Shown here in pieces: positions 53,344 to 61,418 of a stretch of 64,000 nucleotides of DNA. Made by a program: the position numbers and the translations under genes. The first letter of the stretch is position 1; each line of letters begins with the position of its first letter. The stretch is from DAIPKP01 sp964545875. GTDB taxonomy: Bacteria > Synergistota > Synergistia > Synergistales > Aminiphilaceae. The notes beneath the pieces are model-generated. The model worked only from the letters and a program-made list of their open reading frames with translations, was not told the origin of the DNA and made no database searches. The DNA lies in the NCBI GenBank assembly GCA_964545875.1, contig CAZJHH010000004.1:62001-126000 (forward strand), written 5' to 3'.

Positions 53344-54275
53344 TGCGCGCCTTTCTGAGTTCCGGTAGCTCTCTGGAGTATTTCTACATCATCACCGGGG
53401 TTATCACGCTTTTCTTCGCCCTCCTTACCCTGAAGGACCACAAGCATCCCCAAAGGCTGGGAACCGCCGTTTTCTGGGCGGTTCTGGGAATCATCTTCAT
53501 CGGAGGGAACAAAATCCCTCCCCTGGTATCGGGAATTATGGTGATTTTCATTGCCCTCCTGGCGGGAATCGGCAAGGTAGGCAAGGGAAACTACTACAAA
53601 ACCTCCGCGGAATTTCAGAAGGAACGCCGGGACGTGCTGGGCAATCGGCTCCTTCTTCCCATCTTTGCCATCTCCGGCATGGCCATCGTCTTCGCCCTGC
53701 TCAACCTGCATCCCCTGGTAGGGTTCGGAGTGGGAAGCGTGCTGGCCCTTGTCATGGCTCTGGTTTACGTTCCCCGGGACAGCTTTATGCACATCATGGA
53801 TGCGGGACGGGAAACCAGCGACCGCATCGGCTGGGCTCTCATACTTCCTCCCTACCTGGCGGCCCTGGGTAAGCTCTTCGCCACCGCCGGAGTGGGTGAA
53901 ATCGTAGCCAGCGGCTTTACCGCGGTATTCCCCATGGAAAACCAGATCTGGGCCCTGGTGGCCTATGCTCTGGGCATGGCGGTGTTCACCATGATCATGG
54001 GGAACGCCTTTGCAGCCTTCGCGGTCATTACTGCAGGCATCGGAGTGCCTATCGTCATCGGCATGCACGGAGCGGACCCCGCAGTGATCGGAACCCTGGC
54101 CATGAGTGCGGGATACTGCGGCACCCTTCTCACTCCCATGGCGGCGAACTTCAACATCGTTCCCGCAGCGCTCCTGGATATTCGGGACGAATACAAGGTA
54201 ATCAAGGTTCAGACCGCCATGGCGGTGCTCCTCTGGGGAACTCATATCGTACTCATGAAATACATGGCTTTCTGA
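53343..54275 (+). CDS. DUF979 membrane protein
   Basis: The 310-residue, ten-segment membrane protein is the usual partner of DUF969. It has FIGGNKIPPLVSGIMVIFIA, GNAFAAFAVITAGIGVPIVI and MSAGYCGTLLTPMAANFNIV. It begins within the DUF969 stop and ends 23 bp before pcp. The role is inferred to be transport of an oxoproline-type compound. Confidence 0.9.
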   Translation: MRAFLSSGSSLEYFYIITGVITLFFALLTLKDHKHPQRLGTAVFWAVLGIIFIGGNKIPPLVSGIMVIFIALLAGIGKVGKGNYYKTSAEFQKERRDVLGNRLLLPIFAISGMAIVFALLNLHPLVGFGVGSVLALVMALVYVPRDSFMHIMDAGRETSDRIGWALILPPYLAALGKLFATAGVGEIVASGFTAVFPMENQIWALVAYALGMAVFTMIMGNAFAAFAVITAGIGVPIVIGMHGADPAVIGTLAMSAGYCGTLLTPMAANFNIVPAALLDIRDEYKVIKVQTAMAVLLWGTHIVLMKYMAF

Positions 54276-54298
54276 TAGGCCCCTAAGGAGGTATTGTT

Positions 54299-54940
54299 AT
54301 GAAAATTCTCGTCACAGGTTTCGACCCCTTCGGGGGGGATGCCATCAATCCCGCCTTCGAGGCGGTGCGCAAAATCCCCAGCACCATAGGGGGAGCGGAT
54401 ATCGAAATTCTCGAGGTTCCCACGGTGTTTCACAAATCCATCCGCACCGTGACGGAAGCTATCGACAAGGGTTCTTTCGATGCGGTGCTTCTGGTGGGAC
54501 AGGCGGGAGGGCGCTTCGACCTCACCCCGGAACGGGTGGGCATCAATCTGGATGATGCCCGGATCAAAGATAACGAGGGAAACCAGCCCGTGGATGTTCC
54601 CGTGGTTCCCGGAGGCCCCGCCGCATATTTCAGCACTCTCCCTATCAAGGCCATGGTGGAGAATATCCGTAAGCAAGGACTTCCCGCCAAGGTTTCGAAC
54701 ACCGCAGGAACCTTCGTCTGCAACCACTTGATGTACGGAGTGCTGCACCACATTGCCGTCAAAGGTCTCTCTCTCCGGTGCGGATTTATACACGTGCCAT
54801 TTCTTCCGGAGCAGGTGGTGACCCGGGACAACACCCCCGCCATGGCCCTGGAGGATATCGCCAGGGGACTGGAAGCGGCGGTGGAAGCCATGGCACTCCA
54901 CAACACGGATATCAAGGTTACCGGGGGAGCGGAGTTTTAG
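54299..54940 (+). CDS. pcp: Pyroglutamyl-peptidase I
   Basis: The 213-residue C15 peptidase has VTGFDPFGGDAINPAFEAV, VGQAGGRFDLTPERVGIN with the catalytic Glu, TAGTFVCNHLMYGVLH with the catalytic Cys, and FIHVPFLPEQV with the catalytic His. It removes N-terminal pyroglutamate from peptides in the cytoplasm. Downstream PxpBCA would hydrolyse the released 5-oxoproline to glutamate. CCTAAGGAGG precedes the ATG. Confidence 0.96.
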   Translation: MKILVTGFDPFGGDAINPAFEAVRKIPSTIGGADIEILEVPTVFHKSIRTVTEAIDKGSFDAVLLVGQAGGRFDLTPERVGINLDDARIKDNEGNQPVDVPVVPGGPAAYFSTLPIKAMVENIRKQGLPAKVSNTAGTFVCNHLMYGVLHHIAVKGLSLRCGFIHVPFLPEQVVTRDNTPAMALEDIARGLEAAVEAMALHNTDIKVTGGAEF

Positions 54941-54990
54941 AGAAGCTGTACGAAGATCGTGTTCCGCCATGTTTCATAGGGAGCCTCCAT

Positions 54991-55053
54991 TTACGTGTCC
55001 CCTCTGCTCCGGAGTGATCGACCCGCTCTCTTATCGCCGCGGGGGACACGTAA
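54991..55053 (+). promoter_or_regulatory. Large hairpin in pcp-pxpB leader
   Basis: TTACGTGTCCCC (54991-55002) pairs with GGGGACACGTAA (55042-55053). Flanking GAGCC/GGCTC bases extend the helix after a short mismatch, and CTCCGGAG sits in the 39-nt loop. It could be an attenuator, an mRNA-processing site or a repeat element. It separates pcp from the pxp genes. Confidence 0.5.
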
Positions 55054-55203
55054 ACTCCGGCTCGGAATTCACATGGTGCTCCACTTCAGGGAAAACCGCT
55101 CCAGGCTTCTTTCCTCGGCAATTCCGGCTTCCGGGGAAGCCAAAATAATGGCATCCCCGGAAGCCCTTTTTTCATAACAACTTTGCAAGGAGGCATCCCC
55201 CTT

Positions 55204-55947
55204 ATGCCCGAAGAGGCTTCAGTCCCACGGCTTCTCTCTGCCGGAGAAAGCTGCGTGGTGGTGGATTTTGGCGAACATATCGACTACGACATCAACCGCA
55301 GAGTACAATCCCTGCGAAAGGCACTGGAAAAGGCTTCCTTCCCCTGGATTCGGGAAATGGTGCCCACCTACCGTTCTCTGGCGGTCTACCTCCGTGTACC
55401 CGGAGAAGATCTTGCAAGAATTCACCAAGCTCTGAAAGAAGCTCTCGGTTCCCTGAAAAAAGAAGGGCCCCACCCAGGAGAAATGGTGGAAATTCCCGTC
55501 TGTTACGGGGGCGAGTTCGGACCGGATCTTTCCTTCGTGGCCTCTTCTCACGGCTTTTCCGAAAAAGAGGTTATCCGGAGGCACAGCGGGCGAGAATACT
55601 ACTGCTATATGCTGGGATTCACTCCGGGATTTCCCTACCTGGGAGGCATGGATCTCTCTCTGGCCACCCCCCGACTTTCGAAGCCCCGGCAGGTCATTCC
55701 CGGAGGGAGCGTGGGCATTGCGGATCAACAGACCGGAATCTACCCCATGGAAAGCCCCGGAGGATGGCAGCTCATCGGCCGGACGCCCCTGACTCTCTTC
55801 GATCCCGGAAAAGAGCCTCCCACCCTCCTGGATGCGGGGCTCTGGATCCGTTTCGTCCCGGTCTCTCCGGAAGAGTACCGCACCATAGCCCGGCAGGTAC
55901 ACTCGGGAAACTACGTTCTTCCCCGCCGGGAACGGAAGGAGGCCTAG
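55204..55947 (+). CDS. pxpB: 5-oxoprolinase subunit PxpB (KipI-like)
   Basis: The 247-residue protein has DFGEHIDYDINRRVQSL, GREYYCYMLGFTPGFPYLGG and PGGSVGIADQQTGIYP, all typical of the KipI/PxpB family. With PxpA and PxpC it forms the ATP-dependent 5-oxoprolinase. ATG 55204 follows AAGGAGG. It ends one base before the pxpC start. Confidence 0.95.
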   Translation: MPEEASVPRLLSAGESCVVVDFGEHIDYDINRRVQSLRKALEKASFPWIREMVPTYRSLAVYLRVPGEDLARIHQALKEALGSLKKEGPHPGEMVEIPVCYGGEFGPDLSFVASSHGFSEKEVIRRHSGREYYCYMLGFTPGFPYLGGMDLSLATPRLSKPRQVIPGGSVGIADQQTGIYPMESPGGWQLIGRTPLTLFDPGKEPPTLLDAGLWIRFVPVSPEEYRTIARQVHSGNYVLPRRERKEA

Positions 55948-55948
55948 C

Positions 55949-57052
55949 ATGAGCATTTTGGTGGAACATCCGGGAATGCTTACCACGGTGCAGGATCTGG
56001 GACGCTGGGGATACCAGGCCATGGGAATGCCCGTATCGGGAGCCATGGACCCCCTCTCGCTCCGGATAGGCAACCTTCTTCTGGGAAATCCGGAGAACGC
56101 CGCCGCCCTGGAGTGCACCCTTCTCGGACCGACCCTGAAGGTAACCTGCGAAAAAATCCTCCTGATTCTCACGGGAGCGGATCTGGGAATGAAAGTCGAC
56201 GGCGAAGAGGCTCCGGCCTGGAAGGTTCTGGAGGTTTTTCGGGGAAACAGGATATCCTTCTCCGGCCCCCGGGGAAAGGGATGCCGGGGGTATCTCTGCC
56301 TTGCCGGAGGAATAGAAGTACCCCGGGTTTTGGAAAGCCGCGCCACCTATCTTCGGGGAAATCTCGGAGGCCTTGAAGGCCGGGCTCTCCGAAAGGGAGA
56401 CCATCTTTTTCTGGGGAAACCGGACATCCTCTGGGAGCGCTGCACTGGCCTGGAATGCCCAGAAACCCTTCGGCCCCAGAATCCTCCGGGAGGCATCTTT
56501 CGAGTGATCCCGGGCCCCCAGGAAGAATATTTCACCCCCCGGGGTATGGAAACCTTTTTCTCCTCCGTCTATACCGTCTCCTCCGCAGCGGACCGCATGG
56601 GATTTCGCCTGGAAGGCCCCAAGGTGGAACATCGGCGGGGAGCGGACATCGTCTCGGATGCCATTCCTCCCGGAGCCATTCAGGTGCCCGGCCATGGGGA
56701 ACCCATCGTCATGATGGCGGATCGGCAAACCACCGGAGGATACGCTAAAATAGGGGTACTCGCGGGGGCGGATTTCGGAAGGTTCGCCCAGAAGATGCCG
56801 GGAGACCACGTGTGTTTTGCCTCCATATCGGTTTCCCAGGGGAGAAAACTTCTCGAAATACAGGAAGAGCACATCCGGGAACTGCTCCGTCTTCGGGCAT
56901 CTCATCGCAGCCGCTCCGGTCCTGAAAAGGGAAGAAAAAACATCGAAGAGACCCCCGAAAACGCGAGCCCCTCTCCGGCAGTGCTCCGGGGAAAATGGAA
57001 AATCACCATATCCGGAAACGCCACCTACCAGGTGGAATGGGAGGAATCGTAA
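55949..57052 (+). CDS. pxpC: 5-oxoprolinase subunit PxpC (KipA-like)
   Basis: The 367-residue protein begins LVEHPGMLTTVQDLGRWGYQ and contains GMPVSGAMDPLSLRIGNLLL, FRVIPGPQEEYFTP, SSAADRMGFRLEGPK and DRQTTGGYAKIGVLAGADFG. These are the KipA/PxpC biotin-carboxylase-like carboxyltransferase motifs. The last 60 residues are a variable tail. GGAGGCC precedes the ATG, inside the pxpB end. Confidence 0.95.
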   Translation: MSILVEHPGMLTTVQDLGRWGYQAMGMPVSGAMDPLSLRIGNLLLGNPENAAALECTLLGPTLKVTCEKILLILTGADLGMKVDGEEAPAWKVLEVFRGNRISFSGPRGKGCRGYLCLAGGIEVPRVLESRATYLRGNLGGLEGRALRKGDHLFLGKPDILWERCTGLECPETLRPQNPPGGIFRVIPGPQEEYFTPRGMETFFSSVYTVSSAADRMGFRLEGPKVEHRRGADIVSDAIPPGAIQVPGHGEPIVMMADRQTTGGYAKIGVLAGADFGRFAQKMPGDHVCFASISVSQGRKLLEIQEEHIRELLRLRASHRSRSGPEKGRKNIEETPENASPSPAVLRGKWKITISGNATYQVEWEES

Positions 57053-57054
57053 TC

Positions 57055-57840
57055 ATGCATTGCATCGACCTTAACAGCGACCTCGGGGAAAGTTTCGGCA
57101 CCTATGTGCTGGGACGGGACGAGGAGGTACTGGAGAGCATTACCAGTGCCAACGTAGCCTGCGGATACCATGCGGGGGATCCCCAGGTAATGCAGCGTAC
57201 CGTAGCCGCCGCAAAAGCTCGGGGCGTAGCGGTGGGAGCCCATCCGGGATATCCGGATCTTCAGGGCTTCGGCCGCCGCACCCTGGGATGCACTCCCTGG
57301 GAGGCCTACGCCTTCTGTCTGTACCAAATAGGGGCTCTGCAAGCCTTCTGCGCCGCCCAGGGAATGGAACTGCAGCACGTAAAACCTCACGGAGCCCTCT
57401 ACAACCAGGGAGCGGAAAATCCGGATCTCGCCAGGGCTCTGGTCGAAGCGGTCCGGGATGCCTCGGCCTCCCGGAAAAAACCTCTCATTTTTATGGGGCT
57501 CGCTGGATCCGCCTACGAAAAAACCGCGGCGGCCTGCTCGCTTCCCTTTGCAGCCGAGGCCTTCGCAGACCGGGCCTACACCGACGAAGGAACCCTGGTG
57601 AACCGCCGGGAACCCGGGGCGGTGCTCCACGATCCACAGATCATCAGCGAAAGGATTCTCGAAATGGTCACCAAGGGAACCGTGGAAACCATTACGGGGA
57701 AACGCATATCCCTGAAACCAGCCTCCATCTGCGTTCACGGCGACACTCCTGAAGCGGTGGCCATCGCGGCAAAACTCCGCACACATCTCGAGGCCCGGGG
57801 AATAGCCCTGAAGCCTCTTCAGGAGGTACTCGGAATATGA
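57055..57840 (+). CDS. pxpA: 5-oxoprolinase subunit PxpA (LamB/YcsF family)
   Basis: The 261-residue protein starts HCIDLNSDLGESFGTYVLG, then shows SANVACGYHAGDPQVMQRTV, GVAVGAHPGYPDLQGFGRR, VKPHGALYNQ and SICVHGDTPEAVAIA. This is the LamB/YcsF family, the third 5-oxoprolinase subunit. ATG 57055 follows GGGAGGAATC. It overlaps the next gene by 4 bp. Confidence 0.95.
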   Translation: MHCIDLNSDLGESFGTYVLGRDEEVLESITSANVACGYHAGDPQVMQRTVAAAKARGVAVGAHPGYPDLQGFGRRTLGCTPWEAYAFCLYQIGALQAFCAAQGMELQHVKPHGALYNQGAENPDLARALVEAVRDASASRKKPLIFMGLAGSAYEKTAAACSLPFAAEAFADRAYTDEGTLVNRREPGAVLHDPQIISERILEMVTKGTVETITGKRISLKPASICVHGDTPEAVAIAAKLRTHLEARGIALKPLQEVLGI

Positions 57841-58640
57841 TTTCTTCTACAAAAGACTGGAGCGCCGCCTCTCCCAAGGAGGTGCGGGACGTCATCCGCC
57901 AGGGCCTTTGGAAAGCTCCCACGCCGGGAATGGCCAAGGGCCACGTTCAGGCGAATCTCGCCATTCTCCCCAAGGACTGGGCCTACGATTTTCTCGTCTT
58001 CGCCACCCGCAATCCCATCCCCTGCCCGGTGCTGGACATTACGGAGCCCGGAGACCCGGAACCGAAATTCCTCGCTCCCGGAGCGGATATACGGAGGGAC
58101 ATCCCCAAGTACCGGATATGGAAAGAGGGGGTTTGCGTGGAGGAACCCTCGGACATCACGTCTTTCTGGAGGGACGATCTGGTGGCCTTTCTCCTGGGCT
58201 GCTCCTTCACCTTCGAAAGCGCCCTTCTGGATGCGGACATTCCGGTGCGGCATATCGAAGAGGGAGTAAACGTTCCCATGTACCTCACCAGCCGCCCCTG
58301 TAAGCCCGCGGGACGCCTCAGGGGAAACATGGTGGTAAGCATGCGCCCCATTCCGGCCCCTCTCGTCTCCAAAGCAGTGCTCACCACGGGACGTTTTCCC
58401 GGAGTGCACGGTGCTCCGGTACATATCGGATCTCCCGAGGATCTGGGCATCCGGAACATTGCCCGGCCGGATTTCGGCGACGCGGTAACCATCCGCCCCG
58501 GAGAAGTGCCGGTCTTCTGGGGATGCGGAGTCACTCCCCAGGCGGCCCTCATGGCGAGCAAGCCCCCCTTCGCCATCACCCACGCTCCGGGGTATATGTT
58601 CGTGGGGGATATACTGGACAGGGATCTGGCGATCTTCTAG
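57837..58640 (+). CDS. DUF1445 protein, putative hydro-lyase / D-glutamate cyclase-like
   Basis: The 267-residue protein shows GMAKGHVQANLAILPKDWAY, RDDLVAFLLGCSFTFESAL, PVRHIEEGVNVPMY and FWGCGVTPQAALMASKPPF. These are conserved in the DUF1445 family. The mammalian member DGLUCY converts D-glutamate to 5-oxo-D-proline. The ATG overlaps the pxpA stop (ATGATT), so it is tightly coupled to 5-oxoprolinase. D-glutamate cyclase activity feeding or draining the oxoproline pool is an inference from family and context. Confidence 0.85.
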   Translation: MISSTKDWSAASPKEVRDVIRQGLWKAPTPGMAKGHVQANLAILPKDWAYDFLVFATRNPIPCPVLDITEPGDPEPKFLAPGADIRRDIPKYRIWKEGVCVEEPSDITSFWRDDLVAFLLGCSFTFESALLDADIPVRHIEEGVNVPMYLTSRPCKPAGRLRGNMVVSMRPIPAPLVSKAVLTTGRFPGVHGAPVHIGSPEDLGIRNIARPDFGDAVTIRPGEVPVFWGCGVTPQAALMASKPPFAITHAPGYMFVGDILDRDLAIF

Positions 58641-58705
58641 GGTTCTTTTACGAATTGGGTTTTCTTGAGGTTCTCGGAAAGGCTCGATCTCAACAACGAA
58701 AAAAT

Positions 58706-58769
58706 ATCCGCAGAGTACGCAGAAAAAGGCAGCGTAAAAACCCTGTCCGGTTCTGTGCAATCTGCGGAT
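58706..58769. repeat. Degenerate ATCCGCAGA inverted repeat
   Basis: ATCCGCAGA (58706-58714) and TCTGCGGAT (58761-58769) form a 9-bp inverted repeat with GTACGCAG and GTGCAAT spacers. It resembles the widespread CGCAGATTACGCAGATT class of dispersed repeats, but only in decayed form. It lies between the convergent DUF1445 and pfkA genes. Confidence 0.35.
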
Positions 58770-58806
58770 TCTGTTTGTTTGGAGCGCCCCAGGAAATCGT
58801 TCTTTT

Positions 58807-59781
58807 TCAGATGCTCAATACATCCACGAGATCCATAAGCTCTCGGGGAAGCTCTTTCTTCTGCTCCCAGGCCACGGAAAGAGGCGAAAGAGCGAGCTCT
58901 CCCTTGAGGGTGCCCACCATAACCCCCCTCTGCCCCTCCAGAAGGGCCTGTACCGCAAAGGATCCCATCCGGGAACCCAGTACCGCATCCGCCACGGTGG
59001 GAGCTCCTCCCCGCTGGATATGCCCCAGTACGGTGATGCGGAATTCGAACCCGGCCTTATCCTGAAGCTTGGCCGCCAACTCCTGGGCTCCCATGGCTCC
59101 CTCGGCCACCACCACCAGGGAATGCGTCTTTCCCCGGTGCCGGGTGCTCTGGAGCTTGCGGCAAAGCTCTTCGATATTCACGGGACGTTCGGGAATCACG
59201 GCACACTCCGCCCCCCCCGCCACCGCCACATAGAGCGCCAGGCATCCCGAGTGGCGCCCCATGACCTCCACGATAAAAAGGCGCTCGTGGCTGCTGGCGG
59301 TATCCCGCAGCTTGACCACCGCATCCAGGGCTGTATTGGCGGCGGTATCGAATCCCAGGGTGATGTCGGTGCCGGCGATGTCGTTATCGATGGTACCGGG
59401 AATGCCCGCCACGGGGAAACCCTTTTTGGCAAGCTCCCAGGCTCCCCGGAAGGAACCGTCGCCGCCGATGACCACCAGGCCCTGAAGATCGTACTCCTGA
59501 AGCCGGGAAAGCCCTTCGTTGATGCCCTCGGGGCGCTTGAACTCCTCGCATCGGGCAGTACGGAGAAAGGTGCCTCCCCGATGGATGATTCCTCCCACGG
59601 AGCTTACCGAAAGAGGAATGATATCCCCTTCCAGAAGGCCCTCGTAGCCCCGGCGGATGCCCACCACTTCGAGATCGTTATAGATGGCGGTACGCACCAC
59701 GCTGCGGATGGCGGCATTCATTCCCGGAGCATCGCCGCCGCTGGTAAGCACTCCGATACGCTGCAGTTTGCCCTTTCCCAT
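58807..59781 (-). CDS. pfkA: ATP-dependent 6-phosphofructokinase
   Basis: The 324-residue protein has GVLTSGGDAPGMNAAIR, VVIGGDGSFRGAWEL (the GGDGS/T site), IPGTIDNDIAGTD with the catalytic Asp, and VLGHIQRGGAPT. It phosphorylates fructose 6-phosphate to fructose 1,6-bisphosphate and is of normal PfkA length. AAAGGAGC precedes the ATG. It is alone on the minus strand between the pxp run and the Rpn gene. Confidence 0.95.
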   Translation of the reverse strand: MGKGKLQRIGVLTSGGDAPGMNAAIRSVVRTAIYNDLEVVGIRRGYEGLLEGDIIPLSVSSVGGIIHRGGTFLRTARCEEFKRPEGINEGLSRLQEYDLQGLVVIGGDGSFRGAWELAKKGFPVAGIPGTIDNDIAGTDITLGFDTAANTALDAVVKLRDTASSHERLFIVEVMGRHSGCLALYVAVAGGAECAVIPERPVNIEELCRKLQSTRHRGKTHSLVVVAEGAMGAQELAAKLQDKAGFEFRITVLGHIQRGGAPTVADAVLGSRMGSFAVQALLEGQRGVMVGTLKGELALSPLSVAWEQKKELPRELMDLVDVLSI

Positions 59782-59934
59782 TCTTCAGGCTCCTTTATGC
59801 CAAGACATTCCGGGGATAGTGAAAACCCGGGACCATGCACGAGGCTTCGATAGATTTCGATACGGAAAGCACCGGAAAAACTCTCAAAAATCGACCCTCT
59901 TCGGGCCGCGGCAACCGGATCGGCGCTCTCCCGA

Positions 59935-60915
59935 TCAGTTCGCCTCCTGCCGGGCGAACTCCCGGATCTCTTCTTCGGAAAAGCCTGTGATCTTCGCGAT
60001 GGTGGGCAGAGGTATTTCCTCCCGAAACATGGAAACCGCAAGGGCAATACGTTCCTCCCGGCGGCCTTTCTGCATGCCTTCCTGACGGCCTTCCTGACGA
60101 CCTTCCTGACGACTCTCCTGTTTTAGTGTTCGAATTTCTCGTTCCAGATAGGTAATCACATCTTCCACCTCCTCATTCTCGAAAAACTCCTCCAGAGTAT
60201 CCTTGTCCTGATAAAGACTTTCTTTTTCCGATAGTATCTTCCAGTACCCGAGAAAGTGCTTCGCCAGAAGCTTGCTTTCTTCGAAAGGAATTTCTCCCAG
60301 AAAATTATGAATTTTTTCAAGGGCCTGGGGAAGATTGTCCTTTTTGACGGGATTCGCAAGATAGAGAAGCCCTCCAAGGGCGTCTTTAAAGGATAACAAT
60401 TCTTCTGGGGTTTTATCCCGGAGGGAGATGAGGCGATAGCCAAAATCCGGAATGTATCCCTTAAAATCTTCGGCGTGCTCCACCTTTCCCATAAAGTTCC
60501 TTTCGGCGGTCCATCGCCTGGCTCCTTCGTAGAATACCACCGGAACGATGGGTGGGAGGAAAAAGGTCTTCCTTCGAGAATGTTCTCCCGCTTCTTCCAC
60601 GCAGCGTCCCCAGAGTTGCACCATGTAGGAGAGGAGGCGATAGGGCATGAGAAAGTCCGTTTCTGACTGATGCTCCACCAAAACATAGACGTAAAGCTTT
60701 TTTTCTCCGGCATAAATGGAATAGACTACATCCGAGAGCTTTTCCGTGAGATCCGGAGGAATGAACGTGATATTCTCCAGAACGAGATCATCCAGGGTGA
60801 GAGTTTCCGGGTCTATGGTATAGGGAAGATCCTGCCGGAGAAAGCGCCGGAGGAACCGAAGAAAGAGCTCCTTATCCCCCAGAAGCCGGCGGAAGGCTTT
60901 GTCCTTTTTGCCCAT
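59935..60915 (-). CDS. Rpn-family recombination-promoting nuclease/putative transposase
   Basis: The 326-residue protein begins MGKKDKAFRRLLGDKELFLR. It has the PD-(D/E)XK-type core SDVVYSIYAGEKKLYVYVLV followed by EHQSE, typical of YhgA/Rpn proteins. Before the tail it has tandem QEGR units encoded by three 12-bp repeats (60077-60112), and the chain ends FSEEEIREFARQEAN. ATG 60915 has AAGGAG 9 nt upstream; the frame is open further to 61110 but that part is a remnant tail (see 60950-60997). Rpn proteins are RecA-independent nucleases that vary rapidly. Expression context is single-gene. Confidence 0.88.
   Translation of the reverse strand: MGKKDKAFRRLLGDKELFLRFLRRFLRQDLPYTIDPETLTLDDLVLENITFIPPDLTEKLSDVVYSIYAGEKKLYVYVLVEHQSETDFLMPYRLLSYMVQLWGRCVEEAGEHSRRKTFFLPPIVPVVFYEGARRWTAERNFMGKVEHAEDFKGYIPDFGYRLISLRDKTPEELLSFKDALGGLLYLANPVKKDNLPQALEKIHNFLGEIPFEESKLLAKHFLGYWKILSEKESLYQDKDTLEEFFENEEVEDVITYLEREIRTLKQESRQEGRQEGRQEGMQKGRREERIALAVSMFREEIPLPTIAKITGFSEEEIREFARQEAN
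59936..59983 (-). repeat. 48-nt direct repeat, copy 1 (end of Rpn gene)
   Basis: This segment encodes the Rpn C-terminus (SEEEIREFARQEAN). It is identical over 48 nt to 60950-60997, about 1 kb away in the same orientation, and partly matched at 61228-61263. Confidence 0.85.
60077..60112 (-). repeat. Three 12-bp tandem repeats in the Rpn gene
   Basis: Three units of CCTTCCTGACGR encode repeated QEGR residues. Such in-frame repeats are prone to slippage and are a common source of length variation in Rpn-family tails. Confidence 0.75.
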
Positions 60916-61110
60916 GAGAGCACGCTCCTTGTACTGGAATTCGGGGAAACAGTTCGCCTCCTGCCGGGCGAACTCCCGGATCTCTTCTTCGGAAAAGTCG
61001 GTATCGGTGCATGCACAGGAAAGGCTCTTCTCACCCCTCTGCCAGAACAAGTATAGCACCGCTCTGTAAAAGGGGACAACCAAGAGGAAAGTATAGTGGG
61101 AGGCCTCCAC
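60916..61110 (-). pseudogene. C-terminal remnant of an upstream Rpn paralog
   Basis: The frame upstream of the Rpn start stays open and encodes DFSEEEIREFARQEAN, the same residues that end the intact Rpn gene. The TGA of the intact copy is TGT here, so the remnant reads into the leader of the downstream gene. This fits a second, mostly deleted Rpn gene of which only the tail survives. Confidence 0.65.
60950..60997 (-). repeat. 48-nt direct repeat, copy 2 (Rpn remnant)
   Basis: Identical to 59936-59983. Its flanks differ immediately, including the stop codon position, which marks the end of the duplicated or homogenised segment. Confidence 0.85.
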
Positions 61111-61227
61111 TTTCCCAACGATCTTTGCGATATCAGATAAACCATGGGCTCATCCCTGACGTGTTTTTTGCATATCCGATTTTCTTCTTGCAAAAAACAG
61201 CAAATGTTCAAGCATGATTCTCTCCCC

Positions 61228-61263
61228 AGTTCACCTGCTGCCGGGAAAACTCCTAAATCTTCC
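61228..61263 (-). repeat. Diverged third copy of the Rpn tail sequence
   Basis: The stretch AGTTCACCTGCTGCCGGG with a following AACTCC and ATCTTCC matches the 48-nt repeat with several substitutions. It suggests an older paralog tail at the same locus. Confidence 0.55.
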
Positions 61264-61286
61264 CTTCCCGTAATAGAAAACAAAAA

Positions 61287-61327
61287 CGCCGGGAAACCGG
61301 GATAATGATAATCCGGGTTTCCCGGCG
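61287..61327 (-). terminator. Terminator of the 61419-62183 gene
   Basis: A 17-bp stem with one mismatch (61287-61303 with 61311-61327, CGCCGGGAAAC...) has a 7-nt loop and, on the minus strand, is followed by TTTTTGTTTTC. It is a good intrinsic terminator. Confidence 0.8.
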
Positions 61328-61418
61328 CTGCGGAAATAAGCGGGGGAATGTACTGTCATAGGGGGACGGCGACCTTCGGCACAAGGCAAAGAGGGGCATA
61401 CCGCTCCGGGAGAATTAT

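Noticed and set aside
60077..60112. Three 12-bp repeats considered as a CRISPR-like array
   Set aside because: The units are contiguous without spacers and encode in-frame QEGR residues of the Rpn protein.
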